In this document: positions 8,372-17,285 of the stretch, one piece after another
Layout of the letters: each line of letters starts with the position of its first letter
How positions within the stretch are numbered: position 1 is the first letter of the stretch
Assembly (NCBI RefSeq): GCF_014651895.1
Contig: NZ_BMXT01000001.1
Span: 930,001 to 994,000 of the forward strand
Reading direction: 5' to 3'
Origin: Rhodanobacter panaciterrae
GTDB lineage: Bacteria; Pseudomonadota; Gammaproteobacteria; Xanthomonadales; Rhodanobacteraceae
DNA length: 64,000 nucleotides
Notes under the pieces: generated by a model
The model's database searches: none
Told to the model about the DNA's origin: nothing
The model's input: the letters and a program-made list of their open reading frames with translations, nothing else
Program-made: the position numbers and the translations under genes

Positions 8372-11300
8372 ATGAGCAAACGACGATTTCCATGCCTGCT
8401 GGCGTGTGCGTTGCTGGGTGCAAGCGCCGCGTTGTGGGCGCAGCCGCAGACTTTCGGCTCCGCTGCGCATCTGCACTGGGACGCGGATCGCTATGGCAAT
8501 CATCGCTACCTCGTGCAGGTGACCAAGCCGGCCGATGCCGTACATGTCGTCATTCCCTGGCGTCGCCGCGATCTTCATCCGGAACAGGTGGCGGTGATCG
8601 TTACCGGGCCGGACGGCAAAGTCGTCGCCAACGTGTTGCGCGGCGCGATCGACCAGGCCAGCGGCGAGCTGGTGTTCGAGGCGCGCCAGGTCGGTGTCTA
8701 TGCGGTCTATTACCAGCCGTACCTCAGCAACGGTCGCAGCAATTACCCGACGGTGAACTACGCCACGCCGAAAGACACCGCCGACGCCGGCTGGGCCAGC
8801 AAGACCGGCCATGATGCCGCGCACTGGCGCAAGCTGCCGGCGACCCCGGTGCTGCGCTACGAAGGTGTCAGCGATTTCGATGCGTATACCGCGATGGAGC
8901 GGGTGGCGACGCCGACGGAAGTGCAGCAGCTGCTCGCCGCGCATCCCGCGCAAGTGTTGTGGTTGTTTCCCGAGACGCGCGCCTATCCGGTGCGCATGTT
9001 CGATCAATTGCCGCAGCGCTGGGCGCAGCGCGGACCAGGTGGTGAACTGGCCGACCAGGCATTGCGTGGCGAGTACCTGAGTTTCCAGATCGGGCTGTGG
9101 GCACCGAGTGCCGCGCTCGACCACGTGCAGGTGGCGTTTGCCGACCTGCACGGCCCGGACGGCGCGATCCTGCCGGCCAGCGCGTTGACCAGCTTCAACC
9201 AGGGGGGCGTCGATTTCACCGGCCAGCCGTTCAGCACCCGCGTCGACGTGGCGAAGGGACGCGTGCAGCCGCTGTGGATGGGACTGGATATTCCCGCCGA
9301 TGCGAAGCCGGGTGAGTATCGCGGCGCGGTGACAATCAGCGCCGATGGCGTGTCGGCGCAGACCGTGCCGCTGGTGATTACGGTGGGCGAAGGCAACGCC
9401 GTCGCGCATGGCGATGACGATCCATCAAAGCTCACGCGGCTGCGCTGGCTGAACTCCACGCTGGCGCAAGACAACACACTGGTGAAGCCGTTCACTGCGG
9501 TGACGGTCCACGGCGCACAGCTCGGCATCCTCGGGCGGGAGGTGCAGCTGGCCAACAGCGGTTTGCCGGCGCAGATCGAAAGCCGCTTCGATGAACGCAT
9601 GACCGGTTTCGCGAAGCAACCGCGCGCCCTGCTTGCCGCGCCGATGCAATTGCTGGTGCAGGATGCGAACGGCACCCACGCACTGCATGCGACATCGTTG
9701 CCGAATGTACAGGTCGATGGTCCGGCCAAGGTGCACTGGCAGGTCGCCGGCGATGCCGGTCCCTTGCAGGGTGAGGTGACGGCCAGCCTCGAAGCGGACG
9801 GCACGCTCAGCTATACGATCGCGTTGAAAGCCACGCAGGCCGTCACGCTGAAGGACATTCGCCTGGAGATGCCGCTGCGCGGCGACACCGCGCAGTACGA
9901 GCTGGGCCTGGGCCGCACCGGCGACCATGCGCCCGCTGACTTCAACTGGAAGTGGAACGTCGAGAACAACCAGGACGGCGCATGGATTGGCGCGGTGAAT
10001 GCCGGGCTGGAGTTCCACCTGCGCGATGAAAACTATCTGCGCCCGCTCAACACCAACTTCTATCACCAGCAGCCGCTGCGCATGCCCACCTCGTGGGACA
10101 ACGCCGGGCAAGGCGGCATCACGTTCAAGCGCGATGGCGTGCGCTATCTGGTCAACGCTTTCAGCGGCCCGCGCACGATGGCGGCAGGACAGGTGCTGCG
10201 CTACGACGTGGTCATGCGCATCACCCCGTTCAAGACGATCAAGCCGGCCGAGCATTTCGCCGAACGCTACTTCCACAAGTACGACGACCTGGACACGATC
10301 AAGGCCGACGGCGCGAACGTGGTGAACATCCATCACGCCACGCCGATCAATCCGTGGATCAATTACCCGTTCCTCGAAGCGGATGCGATGCGGGCATACA
10401 TCGACGCGGCGCACCAGCGCGGCATGGAAGTGAAGATTTACGACACCATCCGCGAACTGTCCGATCGCGCACCGGAACTGCCGATGCTCGAATCGCTTGG
10501 CCACGAGATCATCAGCGGCGGCAAAGGCGGTGGCTTCTCCTGGCTGCAGGAGCATCTCGACGGTGACTACATCGCCGCCTGGCACGTGCCGGAGAATCGT
10601 GACGCGGCGGTGATCGACTCCGGCCAGAGCCGCTGGAACAACTACTACATCGAGGGGCTGGACTGGCTTGCGCGCAATGTCGGCATCGATGGGCTCTACC
10701 TCGATGATGTGGCTTACGACCGCACCACGATGAAACGCGTGCGCAAGGTACTCCAGGCACATCGGCCGCATCCGCTGATCGACCTGCACTCGGCCAGCCA
10801 GTTCGATGCGCGCGATGGATACATCAACAGCGCGTTGCTCTACATGGAGCTGTTCCCGTACATCGACCGGCTGTGGTTCGGTGAGGAGTTCGACTACGAG
10901 AAGACTTCGCCCAGCTACTGGCTCACCGAGATGTCCGGCATTCCGTACGGCCTGATGGGCGAGATGCTGCAGAACGACGGCAATCCCTGGCGCGGCATGC
11001 TGTTCGGCATGACCAGCCGGCTCGGCTGGTCCAAGGGCAGCGACCCGCGCCCGCTGTGGCAGCTGTGGGACAGCTTCGGCATCGAACAGGCCGACATGAT
11101 CGGCTGGTGGGTCCATGATGCGCCGGTGAAAACCGGCCGCGAAGATGTGCTGGCGACCAGCTACGTACGCCACGGCCAGACACTGATCGCGCTGGCCTCA
11201 TGGGCACCGCAGAGCACCACGGTGAAATTGCAGATCGACTGGAAGGCGCTCGGGCTGAAACCCGGCAACGCCACGTTGAAAGCGCCGGCAGTGGCAGGCT

Positions 11301-11380
11301 TCCAGCCGGCTGCCGAGTTCAAACCGGGCGATGCAATTCCGGTGGAGCCGGGCAAGGGCTGGTTGCTGATCCTGGAATAG
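8372..11380 (+). CDS. Secreted glycoside-hydrolase-like protein (DUF6067/GH123-type)
   Basis: 1002 residues. A signal peptide ending at ALWAQ (residue about 23) exports the protein. The N-terminal half is beta-rich and resembles the accessory domains of GH123-type enzymes. From about residue 620 to 900 a TIM-barrel region has IKADGANVVNIHHATP, a KIYDTIRELSDR strand, GIDGLYLDDVAYDR and LYMELFPYIDRLWFGEEFDYE. The LYLDD and GEEFDYE acidic strands are good candidates for catalytic carboxylates. A small beta-domain closes the protein. Family membership is recognised from overall pattern; the substrate is probably an amino-sugar or other glycan, but this is inference. The ATG at 8372 is chosen because the signal peptide begins there. 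Confidence 0.75.
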   Translation: MSKRRFPCLLACALLGASAALWAQPQTFGSAAHLHWDADRYGNHRYLVQVTKPADAVHVVIPWRRRDLHPEQVAVIVTGPDGKVVANVLRGAIDQASGELVFEARQVGVYAVYYQPYLSNGRSNYPTVNYATPKDTADAGWASKTGHDAAHWRKLPATPVLRYEGVSDFDAYTAMERVATPTEVQQLLAAHPAQVLWLFPETRAYPVRMFDQLPQRWAQRGPGGELADQALRGEYLSFQIGLWAPSAALDHVQVAFADLHGPDGAILPASALTSFNQGGVDFTGQPFSTRVDVAKGRVQPLWMGLDIPADAKPGEYRGAVTISADGVSAQTVPLVITVGEGNAVAHGDDDPSKLTRLRWLNSTLAQDNTLVKPFTAVTVHGAQLGILGREVQLANSGLPAQIESRFDERMTGFAKQPRALLAAPMQLLVQDANGTHALHATSLPNVQVDGPAKVHWQVAGDAGPLQGEVTASLEADGTLSYTIALKATQAVTLKDIRLEMPLRGDTAQYELGLGRTGDHAPADFNWKWNVENNQDGAWIGAVNAGLEFHLRDENYLRPLNTNFYHQQPLRMPTSWDNAGQGGITFKRDGVRYLVNAFSGPRTMAAGQVLRYDVVMRITPFKTIKPAEHFAERYFHKYDDLDTIKADGANVVNIHHATPINPWINYPFLEADAMRAYIDAAHQRGMEVKIYDTIRELSDRAPELPMLESLGHEIISGGKGGGFSWLQEHLDGDYIAAWHVPENRDAAVIDSGQSRWNNYYIEGLDWLARNVGIDGLYLDDVAYDRTTMKRVRKVLQAHRPHPLIDLHSASQFDARDGYINSALLYMELFPYIDRLWFGEEFDYEKTSPSYWLTEMSGIPYGLMGEMLQNDGNPWRGMLFGMTSRLGWSKGSDPRPLWQLWDSFGIEQADMIGWWVHDAPVKTGREDVLATSYVRHGQTLIALASWAPQSTTVKLQIDWKALGLKPGNATLKAPAVAGFQPAAEFKPGDAIPVEPGKGWLLILE

Positions 11381-11477
11381 TGCTGCCTCCTGCAGGGAAA
11401 TGACGCCGGCCTTATCCTTGTCGAATCGAAACACTTCGAAGCCGGCAAGCTCAATGCAACAAGGTCAGGAATCTACC

Positions 11478-12740
11478 GTGGCAACTTCATCAGCGAATGA
11501 TGACTCGGCCACGTACATCCACCACGGCACACCTGCATTCCGCCGCACCAACCTCGCGTTGTTTGCCGCCGGCTTTGCCACGTTCGGCCTGCTGTATTGC
11601 GTGCAGCCGTTAATGCCGGAATTCAGTCACGACTATGGCGTGAGTGCGGCGGTCAGTGCGTTGTCGTTGTCGCTGACCACCGGCGTGCTGGCATTCGCGA
11701 TGCTGTTTGCCGGTGCGCTGTCGGATGCGTGGGGGCGCAAGTCGGTGATGGTGGCGTCGCTGCTGTCGTCGGCGCTGCTGGTGCTGGTGACGGCGATGAT
11801 GCCGAACTGGCCGGCGTTGCTGGTGGTGCGCACCTTGCTCGGGCTGACCTTGAGCGGTTTGCCGGCGGTGGCGATGACGTATCTCGGCGAGGAGATGGAT
11901 GTCGAGTCGATCGGTCTCGGCATGGGCCTGTATATTAGCGGCAGCGCCGTCGGCGGCATGGGTGGGCGCCTGATCACTGGTGTGCTGACCGACTTCTTCG
12001 GCTGGCGCTTCGGCGTGGGCGTGGTTGGCGTGATCGGTGTGCTGGCCGGGTTGATTTTCTGGCGCGCGTTGCCGCCGTCACGGCATTTCGTGGTGCAGCC
12101 GTTGCGCTGGCGGGTGGTGCTGGGGCGCTTCACCGGCATGTTTCGCGACCGTGGCCTGCCGTGGCTGTTCGTCGAGGGCTTCCTGCTGCTCGGCGCGTTC
12201 GTCACGGTTTACAACTATCTCGGCTACCGCTTGCTGGCGCCGCCGTACAACCTGAGCCAGGCGGTGGTCGGGTTGATCTTCGGCATCTATCTGGTCGGCA
12301 CCTTCAGCTCGGCGTGGATGGGCCATCTGGCCGGTCAGCTTGGGCGGCGAAAGGTGTTGTGGACGGCGTTCGCATTGATGCTGGTTGGCGTGGTGCTGAC
12401 GATGATGCAACCGCTGTGGCTGATCATGCTCGGCATCGTCGCGGTGACGTTCGGCTTCTTTGGCGGGCACTCGATCGTCAGCAGCTGGGTCGGCCGGCGC
12501 GCCGGTGCCGCGAAGGCGCAGGCCTCGTCGGTGTATCTGTTCTGCTACTACATGGGTTCCAGCATCGCCGGTGCCAGCGGCGGGTTGTTCTATGCGTCGC
12601 ATGGCTGGAACGGCGTGGCGCTGTTCGTCGGCGCGCTGGTGCTGGCCGGCTTGCTGATCGCGTTGCGCCTGTTCCGTCTGGCGCCGCTGGTGAATGTGGC
12701 GACGCCGCCGACACCGATGAGCAAGGGCGCGATGCCGTAG
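11478..12740 (+). CDS. MFS transporter, DHA1/YnfM-like
   Basis: Twelve-helix major facilitator. The first helix carries LYCVQPLMPEFSHDYG and is followed by the loop 2-3 signature GALSDAWGRKSVM, characteristic of DHA1 drug-proton antiporters related to YnfM. Helix 4-5 has RTLLGLTLSGLPAVAMTYLGEE. It should be an inner-membrane exporter of unknown substrate. The GTG at 11478 has AGGA seven bases upstream. In-frame ATGs at 11400 and 11454 have poor ribosome sites but are alternatives. It follows the secreted glycosidase by about 100 bases on the same strand and might export or import a related product. Confidence 0.85.
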   Translation: MATSSANDDSATYIHHGTPAFRRTNLALFAAGFATFGLLYCVQPLMPEFSHDYGVSAAVSALSLSLTTGVLAFAMLFAGALSDAWGRKSVMVASLLSSALLVLVTAMMPNWPALLVVRTLLGLTLSGLPAVAMTYLGEEMDVESIGLGMGLYISGSAVGGMGGRLITGVLTDFFGWRFGVGVVGVIGVLAGLIFWRALPPSRHFVVQPLRWRVVLGRFTGMFRDRGLPWLFVEGFLLLGAFVTVYNYLGYRLLAPPYNLSQAVVGLIFGIYLVGTFSSAWMGHLAGQLGRRKVLWTAFALMLVGVVLTMMQPLWLIMLGIVAVTFGFFGGHSIVSSWVGRRAGAAKAQASSVYLFCYYMGSSIAGASGGLFYASHGWNGVALFVGALVLAGLLIALRLFRLAPLVNVATPPTPMSKGAMP

Positions 12741-12753
12741 CGCTCGCTTTGCT

Positions 12754-12777
12754 CCTCCCCCTGCGAGCAGGGGGAGG
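12754..12777. terminator. Bidirectional hairpin between convergent genes
   Basis: Perfect stem CCTCCCCCTGC / GCAGGGGGAGG with a two-base centre, lying between the convergent MFS and phosphodiesterase genes. There is no clear T-tract; it may end transcription from either side. Confidence 0.45.
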
Positions 12778-12795
12778 TCGGGAGGGGGCAAAGGC

Positions 12796-14079
12796 TCAGC
12801 GCGCTGCTGGCTTGAGCATGTCCTTCACCGCGTCGTAGTCGCCGTCGTTCGCGGCAGCGGGAATGCCGAGCAGGTGGGTCATCAGCGGATAGACATCAAC
12901 GTTCGGGAAGGCCGGCACTTTCGCGCCGACGCGGAACGCAGGGCCGTGCGCCACGAACATGGCCTGCATCAGCGGGTCGGCGTTGTCGTAGCCGTGTTCG
13001 CCGATGCTGACCGTGCCCTTGTGGCTGGCGGCATAGTCGGTGGTGGTGATGCGCCAGCCGACATCGGCCAGGCACAACAGCTGCGGCACGCGCGGATTGC
13101 TGCCGTAGACGAAGCGTGCCGGTACGCGGGTCTTGTCCCAGCAGCGCATATGTTGCTGCGGCTGTTCGAGTTGGCGTTCGATCGCGGCGAAGTCGCTGGC
13201 GGCTTTCGCGCTGTCGTCCTTCGGATTGAAGCCGGCGAGGATGCCCATGCTCACCGTCTGCACCTGATCCTGTGGAATCAGCTGGTCGATCATCACGTTG
13301 TTCTGTTCCGGCGCGCTGACCATGCCGTGATCGGCCAGCACGATCATATTGATCTTGTCGAACAGGCCGCGTTGCTTGAGTCCCTGCACCAGTCGCGTCA
13401 TCGCGGCATCGGTTTCGCGCAGCGCATCGTTCACCTGCGGCGAGTCCGGACCGTTCGCGTGGCCGGCGTGGTCGACCGCATCGAAATACAGGGTGAGGAA
13501 CGCGGGGCGTTGGGCTGCTGGCTGGTCCAGCCATGTCAGCACCTGATCCACGCGCTGATCCGGCGTGATCTTGCCGTCGTAGGCCATCCACTCATCCGGG
13601 TGCTGGCCGTGGATATCCGCCTCGGCGCCGGGCCAGAACATCGTCGCGGTGCGCAGCCCATGCTGATCGGCGGTGACCCAGATCGGCGTGCCTTCGTTCC
13701 ACCAGCGGCCATCGCTGACGGCCTGGCGGTTGGCCAGCGCAAACTTGCCGAGTACGGGATCGAACATCGTGTTGTTGACGATGCCATGGTGATCCGGGCG
13801 CAGGCCGGTGACGATGGTGTAGTGGTTCGGGAAGGTCAGTGACGGAAACGACGGCTGCATGGCCGCCGCCCGCACGCCGGTGTTCGCCAGCATCGCCAGG
13901 GTCGGGCTGAGCCCGCGGTCGAGGTAGTCGTAACGGTACGCGTCGATCGAAATCAGCAGCAGCGGCGCGGGTTGGCTGGTCGTTGCCGCAACGGATGTTC
14001 GCGTTGCTGGCTGCTGGGTAGCGCAACCGGCGCTGAATGCCGTGAGCGTACACAGCAATACACGAAACAGGATTTTCAT
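12796..14079 (-). CDS. Lipoprotein alkaline-phosphatase-superfamily phosphodiesterase (NPP-like)
   Basis: 427 residues. A lipoprotein leader ends in the lipobox FSAGC (Cys17 or so). The body is a type I phosphodiesterase/nucleotide pyrophosphatase: metal-binding SIDAYRYDYLDRG, the nucleophile region PSLTFPNHYTIVTG, YFDAVDHAGHANGPDS, VLADHGM, and the late zinc histidine GEHGYDN. It would hydrolyse phosphodiester or pyrophosphate bonds in the periplasm using two metals and a Thr nucleophile. The exact substrate (nucleotide, phospholipid headgroup) cannot be told. The start at 14079 is chosen because the lipoprotein leader begins there. Confidence 0.88.
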   Translation of the reverse strand: MKILFRVLLCTLTAFSAGCATQQPATRTSVAATTSQPAPLLLISIDAYRYDYLDRGLSPTLAMLANTGVRAAAMQPSFPSLTFPNHYTIVTGLRPDHHGIVNNTMFDPVLGKFALANRQAVSDGRWWNEGTPIWVTADQHGLRTATMFWPGAEADIHGQHPDEWMAYDGKITPDQRVDQVLTWLDQPAAQRPAFLTLYFDAVDHAGHANGPDSPQVNDALRETDAAMTRLVQGLKQRGLFDKINMIVLADHGMVSAPEQNNVMIDQLIPQDQVQTVSMGILAGFNPKDDSAKAASDFAAIERQLEQPQQHMRCWDKTRVPARFVYGSNPRVPQLLCLADVGWRITTTDYAASHKGTVSIGEHGYDNADPLMQAMFVAHGPAFRVGAKVPAFPNVDVYPLMTHLLGIPAAANDGDYDAVKDMLKPAAR

Positions 14080-14129
14080 ATGGGGGGTCCTACGATGCAA
14101 AAGCCATCCCCACATGATCGCGCACCGCC

Positions 14130-14522
14130 ATGACCATTACACGTGTCGTTTTGCATTATCCGTTGCTGCGCACGCTGTTGACCGGCGTACTGGCGCTGGC
14201 GCCGCTCGGCGCGGCCTGTGCGTGGCAATCAACCACGCAATCGTCGAGCCTGCAGTTCCAGCAGGCTGCGCAACAGCAGCAGACGCGCGATCAATTGCAG
14301 AAAAGCCAGCTCGAACAGCAACTGCGTCAGGGCGTGGCCGATAACGCGAAGCGCCCGACAGCGAACGACCCGCGCAGTCAGCAGCAGCTCGACGATGCCG
14401 ACCGTGCCCGACAGGCGCGTGATCGCGCGAGCCAGCAGGACCTGCTCGACCGCGAACGTGATGCGCCGGCGTTGCCGCGGGTGGTGCCAAAGGATCTGCC
14501 GGCAGCGACCCATAGCGGCTGA
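14130..14522 (+). CDS. Hypothetical exported Gln-rich coiled-coil protein
   Basis: 130 residues. A signal peptide (RTLLTGVLALAPLGAACAWQ) is followed by a Gln/Arg/Asp-rich stretch (QQAAQQQQTRDQLQKSQLEQ and DDADRARQARDRASQQDLLD) predicted to form a coiled coil, then a Pro-rich tail. No known family recognised. It is divergent from the lipoprotein phosphodiesterase and ends six bases before the convergent Lnt-like gene. Low complexity makes homology hard to judge, but the signal peptide and uninterrupted frame support a real small periplasmic protein. Confidence 0.65.
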   Translation: MTITRVVLHYPLLRTLLTGVLALAPLGAACAWQSTTQSSSLQFQQAAQQQQTRDQLQKSQLEQQLRQGVADNAKRPTANDPRSQQQLDDADRARQARDRASQQDLLDRERDAPALPRVVPKDLPAATHSG

Positions 14523-14528
14523 TCATTT

Positions 14529-15941
14529 TCAGCGGTGCGGCGGACGCAGGCCCAGGCCCAGCAGCACGATCAGGACGGCCAGATCCAGCCACGCGAACCA
14601 GTCGCCCCAGCGCGCGTACAGCGTATGCGTCTCGCGCAGCGGCAGCTCGCCCACCAGCTCGGCGTTGTGCTTCTCGCTGGAAGCCTCGGCCAGCACGCGG
14701 CCACGGTCGTCGCTCAGCGTGAGGCGGCCGGAATGGGCGGCACGCGCGATGGCGAAACCGCTTTCCACACCGCGCATGATCGCCATGCGGCTGTGCAGCC
14801 AGCCATCGATAGTGAAATCCGATGCGGGCACCAGCAGCAGTTGCGCGTGGCGTGCGGCATAGGCGTGGCCGGTGTCGTGGAAATCCATGTCCTTGCAGAT
14901 CGCCAGTCCGATCCGTGGCGTGCCTTCAAGCAGGGTGTAGCTGTCGCCCGGAACGTACTGCTCGAAGCCGACCAGCAGATGATGCTTGCTATAGGTGGCC
15001 GGTGACATGGCACCCGGCTGGAACACCATCAGCATGTTACGTTCGGCGCGGGGATCGCTCGTGGAATCGACGCCGATACCCACGGTCAGCTCTCGCTGAT
15101 TCGCCAGCTCCACAAAGGCAGGAAGATGGGTGTCGTCGCTGGCGAAGGATGTTTCCGGGGTCAGCACAATGCGGGCGCCGGCATCCGCGAGACGCTTGAT
15201 TGCGTCCACGTAATGCGCATCCCGTGTCTGCAAGTCTGCGGCAGACCGTCCCGGCTCCTGCAACGACACCAGGCCGATGCGGATCGTCGTCGTGGCCGGA
15301 GCCTGTAAGCACCAGCAGCCATAGGCGAGCGTGGTCGCGAACAGCAATGCGGTGATCGCGGCAGTCATCATGCGGCCACGCTTCGAAGCCTGCTGTGCAG
15401 TCTGCACAGCGATCGCCGCCGGCAGCAGCAGCACCAGAAAACCGATGCCCCAGAGGCCCGTGATGGCGGCGATCTGGATGATCGGCAGTGCATCCAGCTG
15501 TGTGTAACTGACGTTGAAGAACGTGCCGTGTGGCGAGAGCAGGTTGTTGATGTATTCGACGGCAACCCATAACGCCGGCGGTGCCAGCGTCGCCGCCAGC
15601 ACATGACCACGCAGCAACAGTCGCCGGAACAGCAGCACGCACAAGGTGAGCAAGAGGGCTGGTGTGCCGACAGCCTGGATGATGGCCGCCAGTGGCAGGC
15701 CGATATACCCGTGCAGGTACTCCCATTGATTGATCCCGCCAATCGCATACGCGACGAATGCCGCCAGCACCGCCCAGCGCGCGCGAACCCGTGGCGCCAG
15801 CCACAACACCGGCAACGGTGCCAGCCAAGTCAGCCACCACAGCGGATGCACGCCGCTGCCGAACCACCAGCCCAGCGCGGCCAGTGCGGTCGCTGCCAGC
15901 CACGCCGGCAGCGCGAAACGATCAAGCCTTGATGCCATCAA
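14529..15941 (-). CDS. Apolipoprotein N-acyltransferase paralogue (Lnt-like)
   Basis: 470 residues. Five to six N-terminal membrane helices (about 10-205) precede a periplasmic nitrilase domain (about 220-435), and a final helix anchors the C-terminus. This is the Lnt topology. The catalytic triad is present: E263 (VLTPETSF), K319 (YSKHHLLVGFEQYVPGD) and C349 (LAICKDMDF). In true Lnt the cysteine motif is usually CYE; here it is CKD, so a paralogue with altered substrate is likely. It starts inside the end of the upstream tetR gene (20-base overlap), which points to co-transcription and control by that repressor. Confidence 0.8.
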   Translation of the reverse strand: MMASRLDRFALPAWLAATALAALGWWFGSGVHPLWWLTWLAPLPVLWLAPRVRARWAVLAAFVAYAIGGINQWEYLHGYIGLPLAAIIQAVGTPALLLTLCVLLFRRLLLRGHVLAATLAPPALWVAVEYINNLLSPHGTFFNVSYTQLDALPIIQIAAITGLWGIGFLVLLLPAAIAVQTAQQASKRGRMMTAAITALLFATTLAYGCWCLQAPATTTIRIGLVSLQEPGRSAADLQTRDAHYVDAIKRLADAGARIVLTPETSFASDDTHLPAFVELANQRELTVGIGVDSTSDPRAERNMLMVFQPGAMSPATYSKHHLLVGFEQYVPGDSYTLLEGTPRIGLAICKDMDFHDTGHAYAARHAQLLLVPASDFTIDGWLHSRMAIMRGVESGFAIARAAHSGRLTLSDDRGRVLAEASSEKHNAELVGELPLRETHTLYARWGDWFAWLDLAVLIVLLGLGLRPPHR

Positions 15942-16503
15942 TCAGTCTCCCTATCGACTCGAAGTAGAACTTGCGGAACTTCGGCTCGTCGTAGCTGAAG
16001 CGGCCGGCGCGATATAGCGCGACCAGGCCGTGCGCGTGCGCCCACAGCGACATCGCCACGTCCCACGGATCGTCCTGCTTCAGCACGCCAAGCCGCACGC
16101 CCTCGGCGACCGCATCGGCAACCACGTTGAGCGTGGGCGACTGGCGTGCGCGGAAATCCTCGGGAAAGCGCCGCGCATCGTCACGGCGCACCGAGAACGC
16201 GTGGTCGAACAGGTGCGGATGCTCCAGCGCGTAATTCAGATACGGCTCGAGCAAGGCGAGCAGGCGCTTGAGGACGTCCGGATGCGTCGCACGTGCTTCC
16301 CATTCATGCGCGACCGTGTCGAAGCTGTCGTCGGACAGTCGCTTCAGCAGCGCCTCGCGATTCGGGAAATGCCGGTAGATCGCCATCGGCGTGATGCCGA
16401 CCAGCTCGGCGACGCGCCGCATGCTGACGGCGTCGGCGCCTTCGCGATCGAACAGCTTGTGCGCGGCGCGCAGGATCTTTTCCGGCGTGGTGAGTTTCTT
16501 CAT
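15922..16503 (-). CDS. TetR-family transcriptional regulator
   Basis: 193 residues. The N-terminal helix-turn-helix (about 8-55) reads KILRAAHKLFDREGADAVSMRRVAELVGITPMAIYRHFPNRE in the standard TetR arrangement (quoted here as motif positions 10-50). The C-terminal half resembles the TetR_C_33/WHG-type ligand domain. The start codon lies within a 21-bp palindrome, so the protein probably represses itself and the overlapping Lnt-like gene. The ligand is unknown. Confidence 0.88.
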   Translation of the reverse strand: MKKLTTPEKILRAAHKLFDREGADAVSMRRVAELVGITPMAIYRHFPNREALLKRLSDDSFDTVAHEWEARATHPDVLKRLLALLEPYLNYALEHPHLFDHAFSVRRDDARRFPEDFRARQSPTLNVVADAVAEGVRLGVLKQDDPWDVAMSLWAHAHGLVALYRAGRFSYDEPKFRKFYFESIGRLIDGIKA

Positions 16504-16521
16504 GTATACAGTGTATACATG
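16501..16521. promoter_or_regulatory. 21-bp palindromic TetR operator overlapping the start codon
   Basis: CATGTATAC-AGT-GTATACATG is a perfect inverted repeat with a three-base centre. It begins on the tetR start codon (CAT at 16501-16503 on this strand). Size, symmetry and position fit an autoregulatory TetR operator. Confidence 0.75.
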
Positions 16522-16610
16522 AAGTTTTCACAGCGTCAATATCGTGAAAAACCGAGGAGGCCGGGCCGGGCAGAGCCGAGTAGGATCTAGCGGCCTTGCG
16601 CCCCCAAAGT

Positions 16611-16740
16611 CGTCATTCCGGCGCAGGCCGGAGGAGTTTTTCAACAGCGAAGCTGGTAATCGCACTTGCTGTTCCGCTCATCGCCAATGGATGACGTCTT
16701 TGCAGGCGATAAAGCGATTCCGGCCTGCGCCGGAATGACG
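16611..16740. repeat. REP doublet (BIME-like inverted pair)
   Basis: A 22-bp unit at 16611-16632 (begins CGTCATTCCGGCGCAGG) is present as an exact reverse complement at 16719-16740. Each unit contains its own stem TCCGGC-GCAG-GCCGGA. Two inverted REP units separated by 86 bases form a BIME-like element in the gap between tetR and ogt. No transposase is nearby. Confidence 0.75.
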
Positions 16741-16763
16741 AGCGGGTGTGGCGAGCTCGCGGT

Positions 16764-17285
16764 CTATGCAGGACTGCCAAACAAATCGCCTCGCGCAACA
16801 CGATCTTCCATCGCCAGCAGAAAGCGTTTCGTCGGCAGGCCGCCGCCGAATCCCGTAAGACTGCCATCGGCGCCGATCACGCGATGACACGGCAACACGA
16901 TCGGTAGCGGATTTCGCCCGTTCGCGGCGCCGACCGCGCGCACCGCCAGCGGCTTGTCGATGCGTCGCGCCAGTTCGCCGTAACTGATCGTGACGCCGTA
17001 CGGAATCCGTCCGAGTTCTTCCCACACCTCAAGCTGGAACGGCGTGCCGACGGGATGCAGCGGCAGCTCGAAGTGCTGGCGCTCACCGGCGAAATACTCC
17101 TCCAGCTGCACGCGTGCGAATACGAGCGGCTCGGCTGCGCGGATCCAGCCCGCATGCGCCTTCTTCGGGTGACGTTCGCGCTCGAACCAGATCTCGCGCA
17201 GGCCGTGGCTGTCCGCGACCAGGCGCAGCGTGCCGATCGGGCTGCTGATCTCGTCGTAGTAAATCGTGTCGGGCGTAGTGGTCAT
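16764..17285 (-). CDS. ogt: Methylated-DNA--protein-cysteine methyltransferase
   Basis: 173 residues. It repairs O6-alkylguanine by transferring the alkyl group irreversibly to its active cysteine. The active site PCHRVIG contains C133, and the DNA-binding helix region reads [16 protein letters not shown]. The following wing [20 protein letters not shown] is typical. The start codon overlaps the stop of the upstream ada-alkA gene (ATGA), so the two repair functions are translationally coupled. Confidence 0.93.
   Translation of the reverse strand: MTTTPDTIYYDEISSPIGTLRLVADSHGLREIWFERERHPKKAHAGWIRAAEPLVFARVQLEEYFAGERQHFELPLHPVGTPFQLEVWEELGRIPYGVTISYGELARRIDKPLAVRAVGAANGRNPLPIVLPCHRVIGADGSLTGFGGGLPTKRFLLAMEDRVARGDLFGSPA

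Noticed and set aside
9425-11173. 582-codon frame on the - strand opposite the glycosidase-like gene
   Set aside because: High G+C produces long antisense frames; the + strand protein has a signal peptide and barrel motifs, the antisense does not.
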